A stretch of DNA of 52,685 nucleotides from Planctomycetota bacterium (GTDB lineage: Bacteria; Planctomycetota; Planctomycetia; Gemmatales; Gemmataceae): contig JAKOSN010000074.1 of the NCBI GenBank assembly GCA_029777335.1, positions 1-52,685 on the forward strand, read 5' to 3'. Position numbers and translations under genes: made by a program. Below, one piece after another: positions 24,755 through 33,741 of this stretch. The notes beneath the pieces are model-generated. The model saw only the letters and a list, made by a program, of their open reading frames with translations. It was not told where the DNA came from and searched no databases. Positions within the stretch are counted from its first letter, which is position 1, and each line of letters starts with the position of its first letter.

Positions 24755-25561
24755 TCACTCTGGCACTCTGGCGAGGAAGTCGGCGAGGGCCCGGGTGACT
24801 GCCTCGGGCGCTTCGATGGCCGAGGCATGTCCCACACCGTCCAGCAGCAGTAACGAGGAACCCGCGATTCCGGCGTGCAGCGCCCTCGCTCGGGAAACGG
24901 AAATCGCCTGATCCTCTGCCCCGGCGATGATCAGCGTGGGATGGCAGATCTTGCCAATTTCCCGGTGCAAGCCCGCGCGGCGACAGACGCCGAGGGTCGC
25001 CTGGCAGATCCCAAACCGATCGATCCTTTCCAGTTGTCGGCGGCATTCGGCGCGCAAGTCGCTTCGTGCCGGATTGCTCATGAAGTGTGGCGAAACCAGA
25101 ACGCGCAGCACCTCGTTCAGAATCGGGCGCACTCCAAAAAGCTGACAGAAACGTGCCATCAGCCGATAGCGCACCTGCTTGACGATCGCCTCGGGTTCTG
25201 CAGTGGCATTGAGCAACACCAACGACCGGAGCAACTCCGGACGACGCAGCGCCAGGCGAATGCCAATCATACCGCCCATGGACAGCCCGACCAGATGACA
25301 GGGGGCGGCCTTCAGCTGGAGGATCAACTCGGCGGTATCGACGGCAAGGGTATCGAGGTCATAACCAGTTTTCGTAACCTGACTTCGGCCCTGTCCCCGG
25401 AAATCAAAGGCGAGGCAGCGGTAACGATCCTTCAAGACAGCAATCTGCGGATGAAATAGCCAGGTGCTCCACCCCAGGCCATGGGCAAAAACAACGGTCT
25501 GGGGTCCGGTGCCGCTTTCCTCATAATAGAGCTGCGCCCCGTTGACGGAGATGGTGGGCAT
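24755..25561 (-). CDS. Alpha/beta hydrolase
   Basis: This 268-residue cytoplasmic protein has no signal peptide. The fold is shown by FAHGLGWSTW (oxyanion HG), FDFRGQGRS, the nucleophile elbow GLSMGG (Ser94), the acid in IIAGAEDQAIS and the catalytic His in LLDGVGHASAIEAPE. It resembles 3-oxoadipate enol-lactonase and haloperoxidase-type hydrolases, but no other pathway gene is near, so the substrate is open. The start at 25561 is the first ATG with a purine-rich stretch upstream. The long frame beyond it is antisense to the aminotransferase. Confidence 0.9.
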   Translation of the reverse strand: MPTISVNGAQLYYEESGTGPQTVVFAHGLGWSTWLFHPQIAVLKDRYRCLAFDFRGQGRSQVTKTGYDLDTLAVDTAELILQLKAAPCHLVGLSMGGMIGIRLALRRPELLRSLVLLNATAEPEAIVKQVRYRLMARFCQLFGVRPILNEVLRVLVSPHFMSNPARSDLRAECRRQLERIDRFGICQATLGVCRRAGLHREIGKICHPTLIIAGAEDQAISVSRARALHAGIAGSSLLLLDGVGHASAIEAPEAVTRALADFLARVPE

Positions 25562-25684
25562 GATTCCCTCTCTTGCTCTCCCTCTCGCGGCCATCTTCGT
25601 TAGAATAAAGAACGTGAACTGGGCAAGAGGCGACCGCGCTTCTTCCCCTGAACCTGTTGCGCTGACCTCACGGAGATCCTGTTC

Positions 25685-26893
25685 ATGTCGAGCGGCAGTT
25701 CGCCGATTACTCTTTCCGCCCTGGCCGCTGCGGTGCAACCCTCGGCGACCCTGGCCGCCGCGGCGCTGGCCCGGCAGCTCAAAGCTCAGGGCGTTGTGGT
25801 GTACGACTTTAGCCTCGGCGAACCCGACTATCCCACGCCGCGCCACATCTGCGAGGCGGCCAACCGGGCGATGGCGGAGGGGCACACGCATTACACCCCG
25901 GCGAACGGCATCGTCGAGTTGCGAAGCGCCGTCGCTCGGTGGTATCAGAAGACTTACAACATTGCTTACACCCCCGACCAGGTAATCATCTCCAGCGGGG
26001 CGAAGCACTCGTTGCACACGGCCCTGACCGCCATCTGCGGACCGGGGGATGAGGTAATTATCCCCACTCCCTACTGGGTCAGCTACAGTGATCTGGTGCA
26101 GATGACCGGCGCGAAGGCGGTCCTGGTGCCGACCACACTGGAGAGCGGCTTCAAGATGACCCCCGAGCAACTGCGCGCTGCCATCACGCCGCGCAGCAAG
26201 GTGCTGATGCTGAACTCGCCCTCCAACCCCACGGGGGTGGTGTACAGCCGACGTGAACTGGAGGCACTGGCCGAGGTGGTGCTCGAAAAGAATCTCGCCG
26301 TCATCAGCGATGAGATTTACGAGAAACTGACCTTCGGCGATTGTACGCCAACCTGCTTCGCCACGTTGCGTCCCGGGCTGGCCGAACGCACCCTGACCGT
26401 GAGCGGAGCGAGCAAATCGTACGCGATGACCGGCTGGCGAATGGGATGGACCCTGGGCCCGGGCCACATCATCAAGGCGATGGGGAACGTCCAGAGTCAG
26501 CAGACCGGCAATCCATGCAGCATCAGCCAGTATGCCACGATCGCGGCCCTGGAAGGCGATCAGGAATGCGTGGAAGCGATGCGTCGGGAATTTGAGGTGC
26601 GACGCAACCTGGTCTGTGGCCGGTTAGCGGCCATGCCAGGGATTCGCTGTCCGCTCCCGGGGGGCGCCTTCTACGCCTTCTTCGACATCTCGGCCCACTT
26701 TGGCCGTCGTCTGGGCGGGAAGGAGATCACCAACTCGGCCGAGTTTTGCCAGACCGCGCTGGGTCAGGTCCATGTCAATCTGGTGCCCGGGTCAGCCTTT
26801 GGAGCCGAGGGCTATGCTCGGCTCTCCTACGCCACCAGTCGCGAAATCCTGCAGCTCGGCCTCGATCGGTTGGAGCAGTTCCTGCGCGGCTAA
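25685..26893 (+). CDS. Aspartate aminotransferase, class I/II (AAT Ib type)
   Basis: The 402-residue PLP enzyme has the typical length. It opens LAAAVQPSATLAAAALARQLKA. It carries DFSLGEPDYPTP for substrate, LNSPSNPTG with the Asn that holds PLP, SDEIYEKLTF, and the PLP-binding Lys244 in SGASKSYAMTGWRMGW. C-terminal RLSYATS supplies the Arg for the substrate carboxylate. It most likely interconverts aspartate and 2-oxoglutarate with oxaloacetate and glutamate. GGAG lies 9 bases before the ATG. It is divergent from the hydrolase gene and ends before a hairpin at 26994. Confidence 0.95.
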   Translation: MSSGSSPITLSALAAAVQPSATLAAAALARQLKAQGVVVYDFSLGEPDYPTPRHICEAANRAMAEGHTHYTPANGIVELRSAVARWYQKTYNIAYTPDQVIISSGAKHSLHTALTAICGPGDEVIIPTPYWVSYSDLVQMTGAKAVLVPTTLESGFKMTPEQLRAAITPRSKVLMLNSPSNPTGVVYSRRELEALAEVVLEKNLAVISDEIYEKLTFGDCTPTCFATLRPGLAERTLTVSGASKSYAMTGWRMGWTLGPGHIIKAMGNVQSQQTGNPCSISQYATIAALEGDQECVEAMRREFEVRRNLVCGRLAAMPGIRCPLPGGAFYAFFDISAHFGRRLGGKEITNSAEFCQTALGQVHVNLVPGSAFGAEGYARLSYATSREILQLGLDRLEQFLRG

Positions 26894-26993
26894 CCCCGAT
26901 GCAGGATGGCACCAGCAGGGTTGTCGGACTTGCCCTTGACCAACTTGAGAAAAACCGCTATCGCACCTCCCTCATAAGAGTTGGAACTCACCC

Positions 26994-27012
26994 GAGGCAC
27001 CCCCGGTGCCTC
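26994..27012. terminator. Terminator hairpin after the aminotransferase
   Basis: An 8-bp perfect stem, GAGGCACC with GGTGCCTC, has a CCC loop and is followed by GTTT. It lies between the aminotransferase stop and the small lipoprotein gene. Confidence 0.65.
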
Positions 27013-27036
27013 GTTTACTGGAGGGGAGGCAGGAAC

Positions 27037-27255
27037 ATGCCTGGAAAATGGTGGTGGCACGCGGTTTTGGGGCTGATCCTGACTTCCACCATGGGCTGTT
27101 GTGCCTGGTGTGATCGCTGGTGTGGGCACCAGTCGCAGCCAGTCTGCTGCTACCCGTCGGCGCCGGTGTGTTGCTATCAAGGGCAAGGGACGACGGCAGC
27201 AGCGCCGGCCCCGGCGAACACTGGATGGAATCAACCCTGCGCCCCGTGCCGCTAA
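27037..27255 (+). CDS. Small Cys-rich lipoprotein
   Basis: This 72-residue protein is preceded by GGGGAGG at good spacing. The N-terminus WWWHAVLGLILTSTMGC is a short signal with a plausible lipobox (Met-Gly-Cys), so Cys21 may be lipidated. The mature part has eight or more cysteines, in CxxC-like pairs and CCY repeats, and ends in PCAPCR. Metal binding or disulfide stabilisation is possible. I recognise no family. The duplicated permease fragment begins just 2 bases after its stop codon. Confidence 0.65.
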   Translation: MPGKWWWHAVLGLILTSTMGCCAWCDRWCGHQSQPVCCYPSAPVCCYQGQGTTAAAPAPANTGWNQPCAPCR

Positions 27256-27257
27256 GG

Positions 27258-27402
27258 TCAGGTCATCACCTTCTGGCCGTGATGCTGATCGTACCAACGA
27301 CGCAGTTCCCTCTCGCACTGGTGCAGAGAACGGCGTGCCACCCAGAACGTCAGCATCGCGGCCAGCAGCGGTCCCAGCACCCACACCCCAGCCGGCGTGC
27401 CG
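27258..27402 (-). pseudogene. 3' fragment of the permease gene (duplicate copy)
   Basis: This 145-bp stretch is identical to the end of the membrane-protein gene at 31952-32096 except for one base (ACCAACG here, ACCAGCG there). It starts precisely at the stop codon and encodes only the last 47 residues or so, including the FWVARRSLHQCERELRR segment. Beyond 27402 the similarity stops and an unrelated reading frame continues. It is a non-functional partial copy in the same orientation as the intact gene. Confidence 0.9.
27258..27402. repeat. Direct repeat, left copy (145 bp)
   Basis: This is the left copy of a direct repeat whose right copy is at 31952-32096, with 144 of 145 bases identical. 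The two copies flank the segment with the FG-GAP repeat gene. The left copy abuts the small lipoprotein gene. Confidence 0.92.
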
Positions 27403-28215
27403 ATCGGGTGTGGAAGGCTCGCGACCGCCTCCTGCCGTGTTTCCACACTACTCTCACGAAAACCAAGCGGTAGGCGCGACACAACCAGCAGCGTGGCTCG
27501 GGCATTCAGCCCCAGTGGAATTGCTGCAATGTCAGACGCGGCCCCTTCCTGCCAGGATCGCACCGGGGAGAGAATGTTGGATTCTGTCGAGGGAAAGCAA
27601 ACGGACCTCAACTCGTGGAGGTGACGTTGCTGCGTCAATCCGCATTTGAATGACAATAAGAGGACAACGTAATTCTCTCCTGCCACTGTAAGGAAAACTC
27701 CATCCTGTGCATTTTCCGCGCAGTGCTGCGCGTTAGCGACACATCGATGTCCAATTGACAATTAAGCGTCATAATCTGAGTGTCAATCCTGTTCGCCACA
27801 TCTCATGGAGCCCACTCACCAACCTTCCATCTTTTTTCACTCCTTCATCCCTCGCCCCACGTGCAGGACCGATGAGAGTCCCCGCCTCGCTCCAAACCGA
27901 ATCCCCAGCAGTGCTTGCCTCCTCGGTTTTGAAGAAACACCAAAACAACGTTTGCACGGCATGAGATATGCTTAATGATATTTCGTTCTCATTATTGATC
28001 CTTACCGATTTGTCTGCCGGTTGCGGAACGGATCACCCAGGCCGCCTGATACATCCCTTCCAGGACATTCACTAATCCAAGAAGCTCCAAGCTGTGGGGA
28101 TAGCCCCACAAGCAACTCTTTCTTCGCACTCTGGTTAGGAGGAAAAATCAACAATTTGAGTTCGATTGAACTGCCTCAGCTCGCCCGATCACTCACTGCA
28201 TGAGGGAGGTCCATC
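27403..28215. other. Gene-poor AT-richer region before the FG-GAP gene
   Basis: There is no convincing gene on either strand in these 813 bases; short frames lack ribosome sites and family motifs. Base composition is visibly more AT-rich than its surroundings from about 27600. The 27950-27985 stretch (TTGCAC, then TATGCT and TAATGA) could contain a promoter, but the spacing is not convincing. GGGAGG at the right end is the ribosome site of the next gene. Confidence 0.6.
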
Positions 28216-31200
28216 ATGTCGCTTCACTGGCCCAGGTGGGACCGAACTCAACGACGCCTACTATTTCGAGACGATTGTAGAGGAGAACATCCTCGATGTA
28301 GGTCGCGCGTTTGGTTCGAAACGCTCGAAGACCGAACAGTGCCAACCGCGACACCGCTCGGCCCACAATTCCTGATCAATGCAACATTAGCAGTGGCAGA
28401 GAGCCCAGCTCCCGTCGCGGTTCTGTACGATACAGGACCGGACGCAGGTGCTTTTGTAGTTACCTGGCAAAGTTTCGAGGACACCCTCGATTCCAACGGC
28501 TATGGCATCTATGCCAAGCTGTACCACGCCGATGGAAGTTACGTCGATCGGAACAGCAACGGCCTCGACGACGACGCCTTCCTGGTTAACACCATCACCG
28601 CCGGAAATCAGCTCCAACCAACGGTGGCCAGCGATCATCAGGGCAACTTCATGATCGCCTGGCAAGGGGAAGATCGAACCAATGGAGGGTACGACATCTA
28701 TTATCGCACAGGGACTTTCACTGATGGCCTGTCGACAGGCATCGAAACGGTGGTGAATTCCCTGACCGGCTCGCAAACGGCGCCCGCGATTGCCATGGAT
28801 CACAGCGGCAACTTCGTCATTGCCTGGCAAGGAGCCAATCCAACCGATGCCACACTCGGGCAGGAAATCTACGCTCGCCAGGGGACACTGAGTGGCGGGC
28901 TGGGAGCCAGCGAGTTCCAGGTGAACGACACCCTGGCAGGGGATCAAACCAATCCCACGGTTGCGATGGCGGGAGTGACGAACAGCCTCTTTGTCATTGG
29001 CTGGCAAAGCGCTGTGGGGAGTGGGGAAGAAGCCAGTGTGGAGATTTTCGCTAAACTGTACAATCCAGACGGAACTCCCATTCTCCCCGGAAGCACCCCT
29101 GTCGGCGAATTTCAGGTCAATGCGCTGACGTCTCAGGATCAGGTGAATCCCTGCTCAGCGCTCTATTACGACGCAGGAACCGGTAAATACGACGCCATCG
29201 TCGCCTGGGAATCCGCAGGCACACAGGGAACCGGGACCGACATCCGCGCCGGGTTCTTCACAGGAGACGGCACGATCACCTCAACGGACCTGCTGGTCAA
29301 CCAAACACAATCGGGTCAGCAACGCAGCCCAGCCGTGGCAGTGGCCGAAAACACGGGGCACTTCCTGATCACCTGGCAGAGCAACCCCCAGGATGGCTAC
29401 AGCTGGGGCCTGTACGGGCGCTCGTTCCAGAATCCCACGACGGCAGGGTCGGAATTCCAGATCAACGATCAGATCCAGATGGGACCGCAGACATCCGCCG
29501 CCCTGGCAATGACAGCGACTGGTTCCACGGTCGTCACCTGGGTGGGACCCGATGTTCCCTCTCACGGCGAGGAGGTGGTTGAAGAAGGAGATGGAGGACA
29601 CAAACCCGCCGTTCACGCTCGGCTGTTCAACGACGCGGGGGTCAGTCCCGTCGGAAGCGAATTCGTGGTCAACCTGGTGAGCGGACTGGAGGAACGACCA
29701 TCGGCGACTGCGTCGGATTTCGATGGCAACTTCGTCGTTGTCTGGGAAAGTTGGGAAGATACCGGCGATGGGAGTAGCCTGGGTATCTATGGCCGACGCT
29801 TCTTCGCGAACGGCACCCCCAATGGAGACGCCTTCCTGATCAACACCACGACGGCGGGCAACCAGGGCGCGCCAGTGATTGCCATGGATCGCAACGGCAA
29901 CTTCGTGGTGGTCTGGGAGAGTGACCAGGGAGGGACGGGCACCACAGGTTACGACATCTACGCACGCAGGTACGACGCCACAGGTAAACCCACCAGTGGC
30001 GAGATTCTCGTCAACACCACAACGACGGATGCACAACGTGCTCCCGCCATCGCCATGGATGCCGACGGCAACTACGTGGTGGTGTGGGAGAGCACCGACG
30101 GCGACGGGCAGGGAATCTACGGACAGCGTTTCCTGGCGAATGGCACGGCCAATGGGGGGGAGTTCCTCGTCAACACCTTGACACAGCTGGACCAGGTAAG
30201 TCCAACGGTTGCGATGAACGCCGCGGGAGAATTCGTGGTCGGCTGGGTGAGCGACTATCGAGCCACCTTCGACCCCAACGACACGGAAAAGAGCATCTTC
30301 GTGCGCTGGTACAACGCCAACGGAGTGGCCCCCGCGAAGGAGTTCCTCGTCCACAAGTATGTCAAGGATGCTCAGGAATACCCGAGCGTCGCCATCGCCA
30401 AGAATGGCAACTTTGTCGTTGTCTGGCAAAGCATCAATCAGGAGCGACTCGCCGAAGGACTGGGGTCCAGCTGGGGTGTGTACGCACGGCAATTTCGGCC
30501 CGATGGAAGTTCGCCTCAGGAACAGGAATTCCGGGTGAACGAGACCACCGACGGACCGCAGCGTTACCCCAGCGTCGGGATGGATGACGTCGGCAACTTC
30601 GTCGTGGCGTGGCAAACCAACAAACAGGACGGCAGCAGTTGGGGGATCTACCAACGGGCGTACCGGGCCAATGGAACACCCATTGGAGGCGAGGAACTCG
30701 TCAACACCTGGACGAGTGGCCCACAGATCCTGGCCAATGTCTCAATTACACCAGCCGGAGATTACGGCATCTTCTGGACCGGTCAAGGTCCCGGCCATGT
30801 GGACGGGATCAACGGGCGTCTCTTCGCCGGCCCGACGGTTCAGCACCTCTACGCGGTGGGAACCGAGGTCGGCGCAGCACCCAATGTCCTGGCCTACGAT
30901 GCAGACACCGGCGCTCTGAAGTACAGTTTCTGGGCCTACGCTCCCACCTTCCTTGGGGGAGTTCGGGTTGCCACGGGTGATGTCAACGGCGATGGCACGG
31001 ACGATATCATCACCGGAGTAGCCAGCGGGGCAGGTCCCCATGTGAAGGTCTTCAACGGAGCCACCGGAGCGGAGATGTACAGCTTCTGGGCGTTTGCTCC
31101 GACCTTCCAGGGAGGGATCAACGTGGCCGCCGGAGACATCAATGGCGACGGCTACGCGGATATCATCGTCGGCGCCGGGTCCGGTGCGGGTCCGCACGTT

Positions 31201-31767
31201 CGAGCGTTCAGCGGGGTCAACCTTGCCGAACTGAGCAGTTTCTGGGCCTACGCACCGACGTTCCTGGGTGGCGTCACGGTCGCCGCGGGAGACGTCAATG
31301 GCGATGGCCGCGATGATATCATCACCGGGGTGGCCAGTGGAGCCGGTCCTCACGTCAAGGTTTTCAACGGCCCCACCAGCACCGAGATCGCCAGTTTCTG
31401 GGCCTTCGCCCCAACCTTCCAGGGAGGAATTAACGTTGCCTCGGGAGACACCAACGGCGACGGGCATGCGGAGATCATCGTGGGGGTCGCCTCGGGGGCA
31501 GGTCCCCATGTGAAGGTGTTTGACGGAGCAACCACTGCAGAAACCGCGAGCTTCTGGGCGTTCAGCCCCACCCACACGGGTGGTGTGCGCGTGAGCACGA
31601 GCGATCGCACCGGCGATCATCGGGCAGACCTGATCCTTGGCACTGGCCCCGGATCGAGCGGGATGATTCGCATTCTGGATGGTTTGACCCTCGCGGATCT
31701 CGATAGCTTCTTCGCCTTTGGACCAGCCTTCACTGCTGGCCTGGCCGTCGGAGGAAGTGGCAAGTAA
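28216..31767 (+). CDS. Large secreted repeat protein with C-terminal FG-GAP/VCBS propeller
   Basis: The 1183-residue protein starts after GGGAGG at ideal spacing. An Arg-rich N-terminus ends in RVWFETLEDRTVP (LEDR at 37-40), the tag seen at the N-terminus of many exported planctomycete giants. Residues about 60-870 are about a dozen repeats built around GNFVVVWES...GIYGRRF...G.P.GGEFLVNT. Residues 874 onward are FG-GAP-type units, with GDVNGDGTDDIITGVASGAG and relatives that contain DxNxDG calcium loops, and would form a beta-propeller. It is probably a surface or secreted adhesin-like protein. No catalytic motif is visible. A strong hairpin follows its stop. Confidence 0.9.
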   Translation: MSLHWPRWDRTQRRLLFRDDCRGEHPRCRSRVWFETLEDRTVPTATPLGPQFLINATLAVAESPAPVAVLYDTGPDAGAFVVTWQSFEDTLDSNGYGIYAKLYHADGSYVDRNSNGLDDDAFLVNTITAGNQLQPTVASDHQGNFMIAWQGEDRTNGGYDIYYRTGTFTDGLSTGIETVVNSLTGSQTAPAIAMDHSGNFVIAWQGANPTDATLGQEIYARQGTLSGGLGASEFQVNDTLAGDQTNPTVAMAGVTNSLFVIGWQSAVGSGEEASVEIFAKLYNPDGTPILPGSTPVGEFQVNALTSQDQVNPCSALYYDAGTGKYDAIVAWESAGTQGTGTDIRAGFFTGDGTITSTDLLVNQTQSGQQRSPAVAVAENTGHFLITWQSNPQDGYSWGLYGRSFQNPTTAGSEFQINDQIQMGPQTSAALAMTATGSTVVTWVGPDVPSHGEEVVEEGDGGHKPAVHARLFNDAGVSPVGSEFVVNLVSGLEERPSATASDFDGNFVVVWESWEDTGDGSSLGIYGRRFFANGTPNGDAFLINTTTAGNQGAPVIAMDRNGNFVVVWESDQGGTGTTGYDIYARRYDATGKPTSGEILVNTTTTDAQRAPAIAMDADGNYVVVWESTDGDGQGIYGQRFLANGTANGGEFLVNTLTQLDQVSPTVAMNAAGEFVVGWVSDYRATFDPNDTEKSIFVRWYNANGVAPAKEFLVHKYVKDAQEYPSVAIAKNGNFVVVWQSINQERLAEGLGSSWGVYARQFRPDGSSPQEQEFRVNETTDGPQRYPSVGMDDVGNFVVAWQTNKQDGSSWGIYQRAYRANGTPIGGEELVNTWTSGPQILANVSITPAGDYGIFWTGQGPGHVDGINGRLFAGPTVQHLYAVGTEVGAAPNVLAYDADTGALKYSFWAYAPTFLGGVRVATGDVNGDGTDDIITGVASGAGPHVKVFNGATGAEMYSFWAFAPTFQGGINVAAGDINGDGYADIIVGAGSGAGPHVRAFSGVNLAELSSFWAYAPTFLGGVTVAAGDVNGDGRDDIITGVASGAGPHVKVFNGPTSTEIASFWAFAPTFQGGINVASGDTNGDGHAEIIVGVASGAGPHVKVFDGATTAETASFWAFSPTHTGGVRVSTSDRTGDHRADLILGTGPGSSGMIRILDGLTLADLDSFFAFGPAFTAGLAVGGSGK
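30838..31767 (+). repeat. FG-GAP/VCBS-type internal repeats
   Basis: About six consecutive units of roughly 50 codons share the scheme FWA(Y/F)APTF.GG(V/I).VA.GD(V/I)NGDG..D(I)I.GVASGAGPHVKVF. Repetition is visible in both the protein and the DNA (for example GGTCCCCATGTGAAGGT at two places), indicating recent tandem expansion. Confidence 0.85.
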
Positions 31768-31772
31768 CTCTC

Positions 31773-31798
31773 GAATGAGGGGATCGACCCCCTCATTC
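31773..31798 (+). terminator. Terminator of the FG-GAP gene
   Basis: A perfect 10-bp stem, GAATGAGGGG with CCCCTCATTC, has a 6-nt loop and lies 6 bases after the stop codon. ATTC follows, with no long T run. Confidence 0.75.
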
Positions 31799-31809
31799 AT
31801 TCGCCCCAG

Positions 31810-31849
31810 GGTAAATTCCGCTGTGAAACGTGTAGCGGCGGAATTTACC
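31810..31849. repeat. Inverted repeat in the intergenic space
   Basis: GGTAAATTCCGC at 31810-31821 and its exact complement at 31838-31849 are separated by 16 nt. It lies between the FG-GAP terminator and the right copy of the 145-bp repeat. It may be a second terminator or the end of an inserted element. Confidence 0.6.
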
Positions 31850-31951
31850 TTGCCCAATCTGAGCCAGAGAGAACTCCCTGCACAGGAGAGTCGCTCCTGG
31901 ACTGCGCCTGGACACACAACTCGCATTGAAGACACTCTGTCAACGCCTGGA

Positions 31952-32096
31952 TCAGGTCATCACCTTCTGGCCGTGATGCTGATCGTACCAGCGACGCAGT
32001 TCCCTCTCGCACTGGTGCAGAGAACGGCGTGCCACCCAGAACGTCAGCATCGCGGCCAGCAGCGGTCCCAGCACCCACACCCCAGCCGGCGTGCCG
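31952..32096. repeat. Direct repeat, right copy (145 bp)
   Basis: This is the right copy of the repeat at 27258-27402, differing at one base. It forms the last 47 codons or so and the stop of the intact permease-like gene. Confidence 0.92.
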
Positions 32097-33550
32097 TAGG
32101 CGGCTCCATACACTCCTCCGGGGGGAAGCAACTGCGCGAGGGTGGGAACTCCAAGCCGCCCAAGGACACAGGCCGCCACGGGAAGACCCACGGTCAGCAT
32201 TATCCCCAAACCGTTGGTCTGGGCTCCACGTGAAAACGCTCGAAAACCCAGGGCGAAGTAGAGACTCCACAGCAGAACTCCGCTCGCCGCTGCTGCCAGC
32301 ACCTGCCCCGCACCAAGCTGTCCCCCCAGGGCCGCGGCTCCCAGCAACAACAGAGCCACGAAGAAATAGCCACGCCCGCGTTGCCAGGCCGCGGCCGCCG
32401 CCGCATTCCAGTAGTCACGCGCCCCCAGACGTGTGAGCAACAGCAGCTCCAGGCGGCGACAGCGTTCCTGGGCGTTGGCATCCCACAGCCCATACTGAAA
32501 GGCCGCCGGGACCGCCGCCAAAACCACCAGAGCCGTGGCCAGTCCGCCGATCCCCGCCACCCGATCGCAGAGCACAAACACCCCACGCCCCATCCACGCC
32601 GGCCAGTGCTGCCCGGCCAGGGTGTACAGCGCATAGAGCACGCAAAAGCCGCCCGCCAACCACAGGTTGATCTGGCCCCGATACTGCGACACCCGGCGCA
32701 CCGCCCACCACGTCAACGGCTGGTTGGCGATCTCTCCCCGTTTGCCCGGGCGCAGATCGACTGCTGGAGAATAGTGCCGTTCGTGAAAGTGAGCCAGCAA
32801 GCGCGTCGCCCCACGCCACAGAAGCAACCCCGCCAGGAGCACGGAGCCCCCTTCCAGCCAGAGGAGGGCTTCCCAGCACTCCGCCGCCCCCCCTTCCAGG
32901 TAGGTCTTGAGCATTCCGAACGGGTTATAGAAGTGGAACCCCCGAAACAGCCGGAAGAGGGGATATCCGATCGCGTCGGGGAGAAGCATCAACCAGCTTC
33001 GCAACTTCTCCCCTGCGAGGACCCCCACCACCAGATACAGGAGCACCAGCAGCAGCATGCCCCGTTCCCCCCAGCGCCGTACGCGCAGAGGTTCGTAGGC
33101 CCAGATGATCAGCGCCAACCCGGTAATGACCGCCCAGGTGAAGGGAAGGAGAAGCAGAGGCAGCAGATCCAGAGGGGCGAGCAAGCCGAGAGCCGCCAGC
33201 AAGGCCAGCAGCGGAAGCCCTGCCAGCGTGACCAGCCCGATGCGCGCCACGCCGACAGCTACCTCGGCCAGAAAGAACCACCCTGGCCGCAAGGGGCTGA
33301 CCAGGAGAAATTCCAGCGCCTGGCTCTTGGGCAACTGGGCCAGACGCCAGCCGAGCAACGTCGCGCCCTCGAGGATGGCCAGCACCAGCAACACCTGACC
33401 CAGAAACATCCCTGGAACCGGACTGGGCATCGTCCAGGTGAGTGCGAGAGCCATTGCCCCAACGGCCAGAATATGCGCCACCACAGCGCGACGGAACGCG
33501 AGTTGTCGCCCCGGGGATTGCGCCGCCAGCACGAAGAACGACGTGACCAT
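31952..33550 (-). CDS. Polytopic membrane protein, ABC-2 permease-like
   Basis: The 532-residue protein has about twelve hydrophobic segments in two halves separated by a soluble stretch (about residues 250-310). LEFLLVSPLRPGWFFLAEV near the first third and RRLELLLLTRLGARDYW in the second half resemble the coupling region of ABC-2 permeases. No ATPase gene is adjacent in the window, so this is a permease-like call only. The start at 33550 has GGGAAGGG just upstream; the longer frame to 33607 is less likely. Its 3' end is duplicated at 27258-27402. Confidence 0.7.
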   Translation of the reverse strand: MVTSFFVLAAQSPGRQLAFRRAVVAHILAVGAMALALTWTMPSPVPGMFLGQVLLVLAILEGATLLGWRLAQLPKSQALEFLLVSPLRPGWFFLAEVAVGVARIGLVTLAGLPLLALLAALGLLAPLDLLPLLLLPFTWAVITGLALIIWAYEPLRVRRWGERGMLLLVLLYLVVGVLAGEKLRSWLMLLPDAIGYPLFRLFRGFHFYNPFGMLKTYLEGGAAECWEALLWLEGGSVLLAGLLLWRGATRLLAHFHERHYSPAVDLRPGKRGEIANQPLTWWAVRRVSQYRGQINLWLAGGFCVLYALYTLAGQHWPAWMGRGVFVLCDRVAGIGGLATALVVLAAVPAAFQYGLWDANAQERCRRLELLLLTRLGARDYWNAAAAAAWQRGRGYFFVALLLLGAAALGGQLGAGQVLAAAASGVLLWSLYFALGFRAFSRGAQTNGLGIMLTVGLPVAACVLGRLGVPTLAQLLPPGGVYGAAYGTPAGVWVLGPLLAAMLTFWVARRSLHQCERELRRWYDQHHGQKVMT

Positions 33551-33741
33551 TGCCCTTCCCAGTTCCCGATCCGCGCTGCTACCAGAATACCTCTCCAGGA
33601 AGAGCATAGGTCACAAACGACCTTTGCTGTGGCAAGGCGATGCGATCTTGGCTAGGATGAGGGATGTTGATGGGTGCACGAGTACGGACGCACCGTACAC
33701 GGGATCGCAAACCTTCACGGGTTTCGAGCGGAGTTCGATTT

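Noticed and set aside
25562..26467. N-terminal extension of the alpha/beta hydrolase to about 570 residues
   Set aside because: The extension is antisense to the aminotransferase and has no hydrolase homology; the hydrolase begins cleanly at MPTISVNG.
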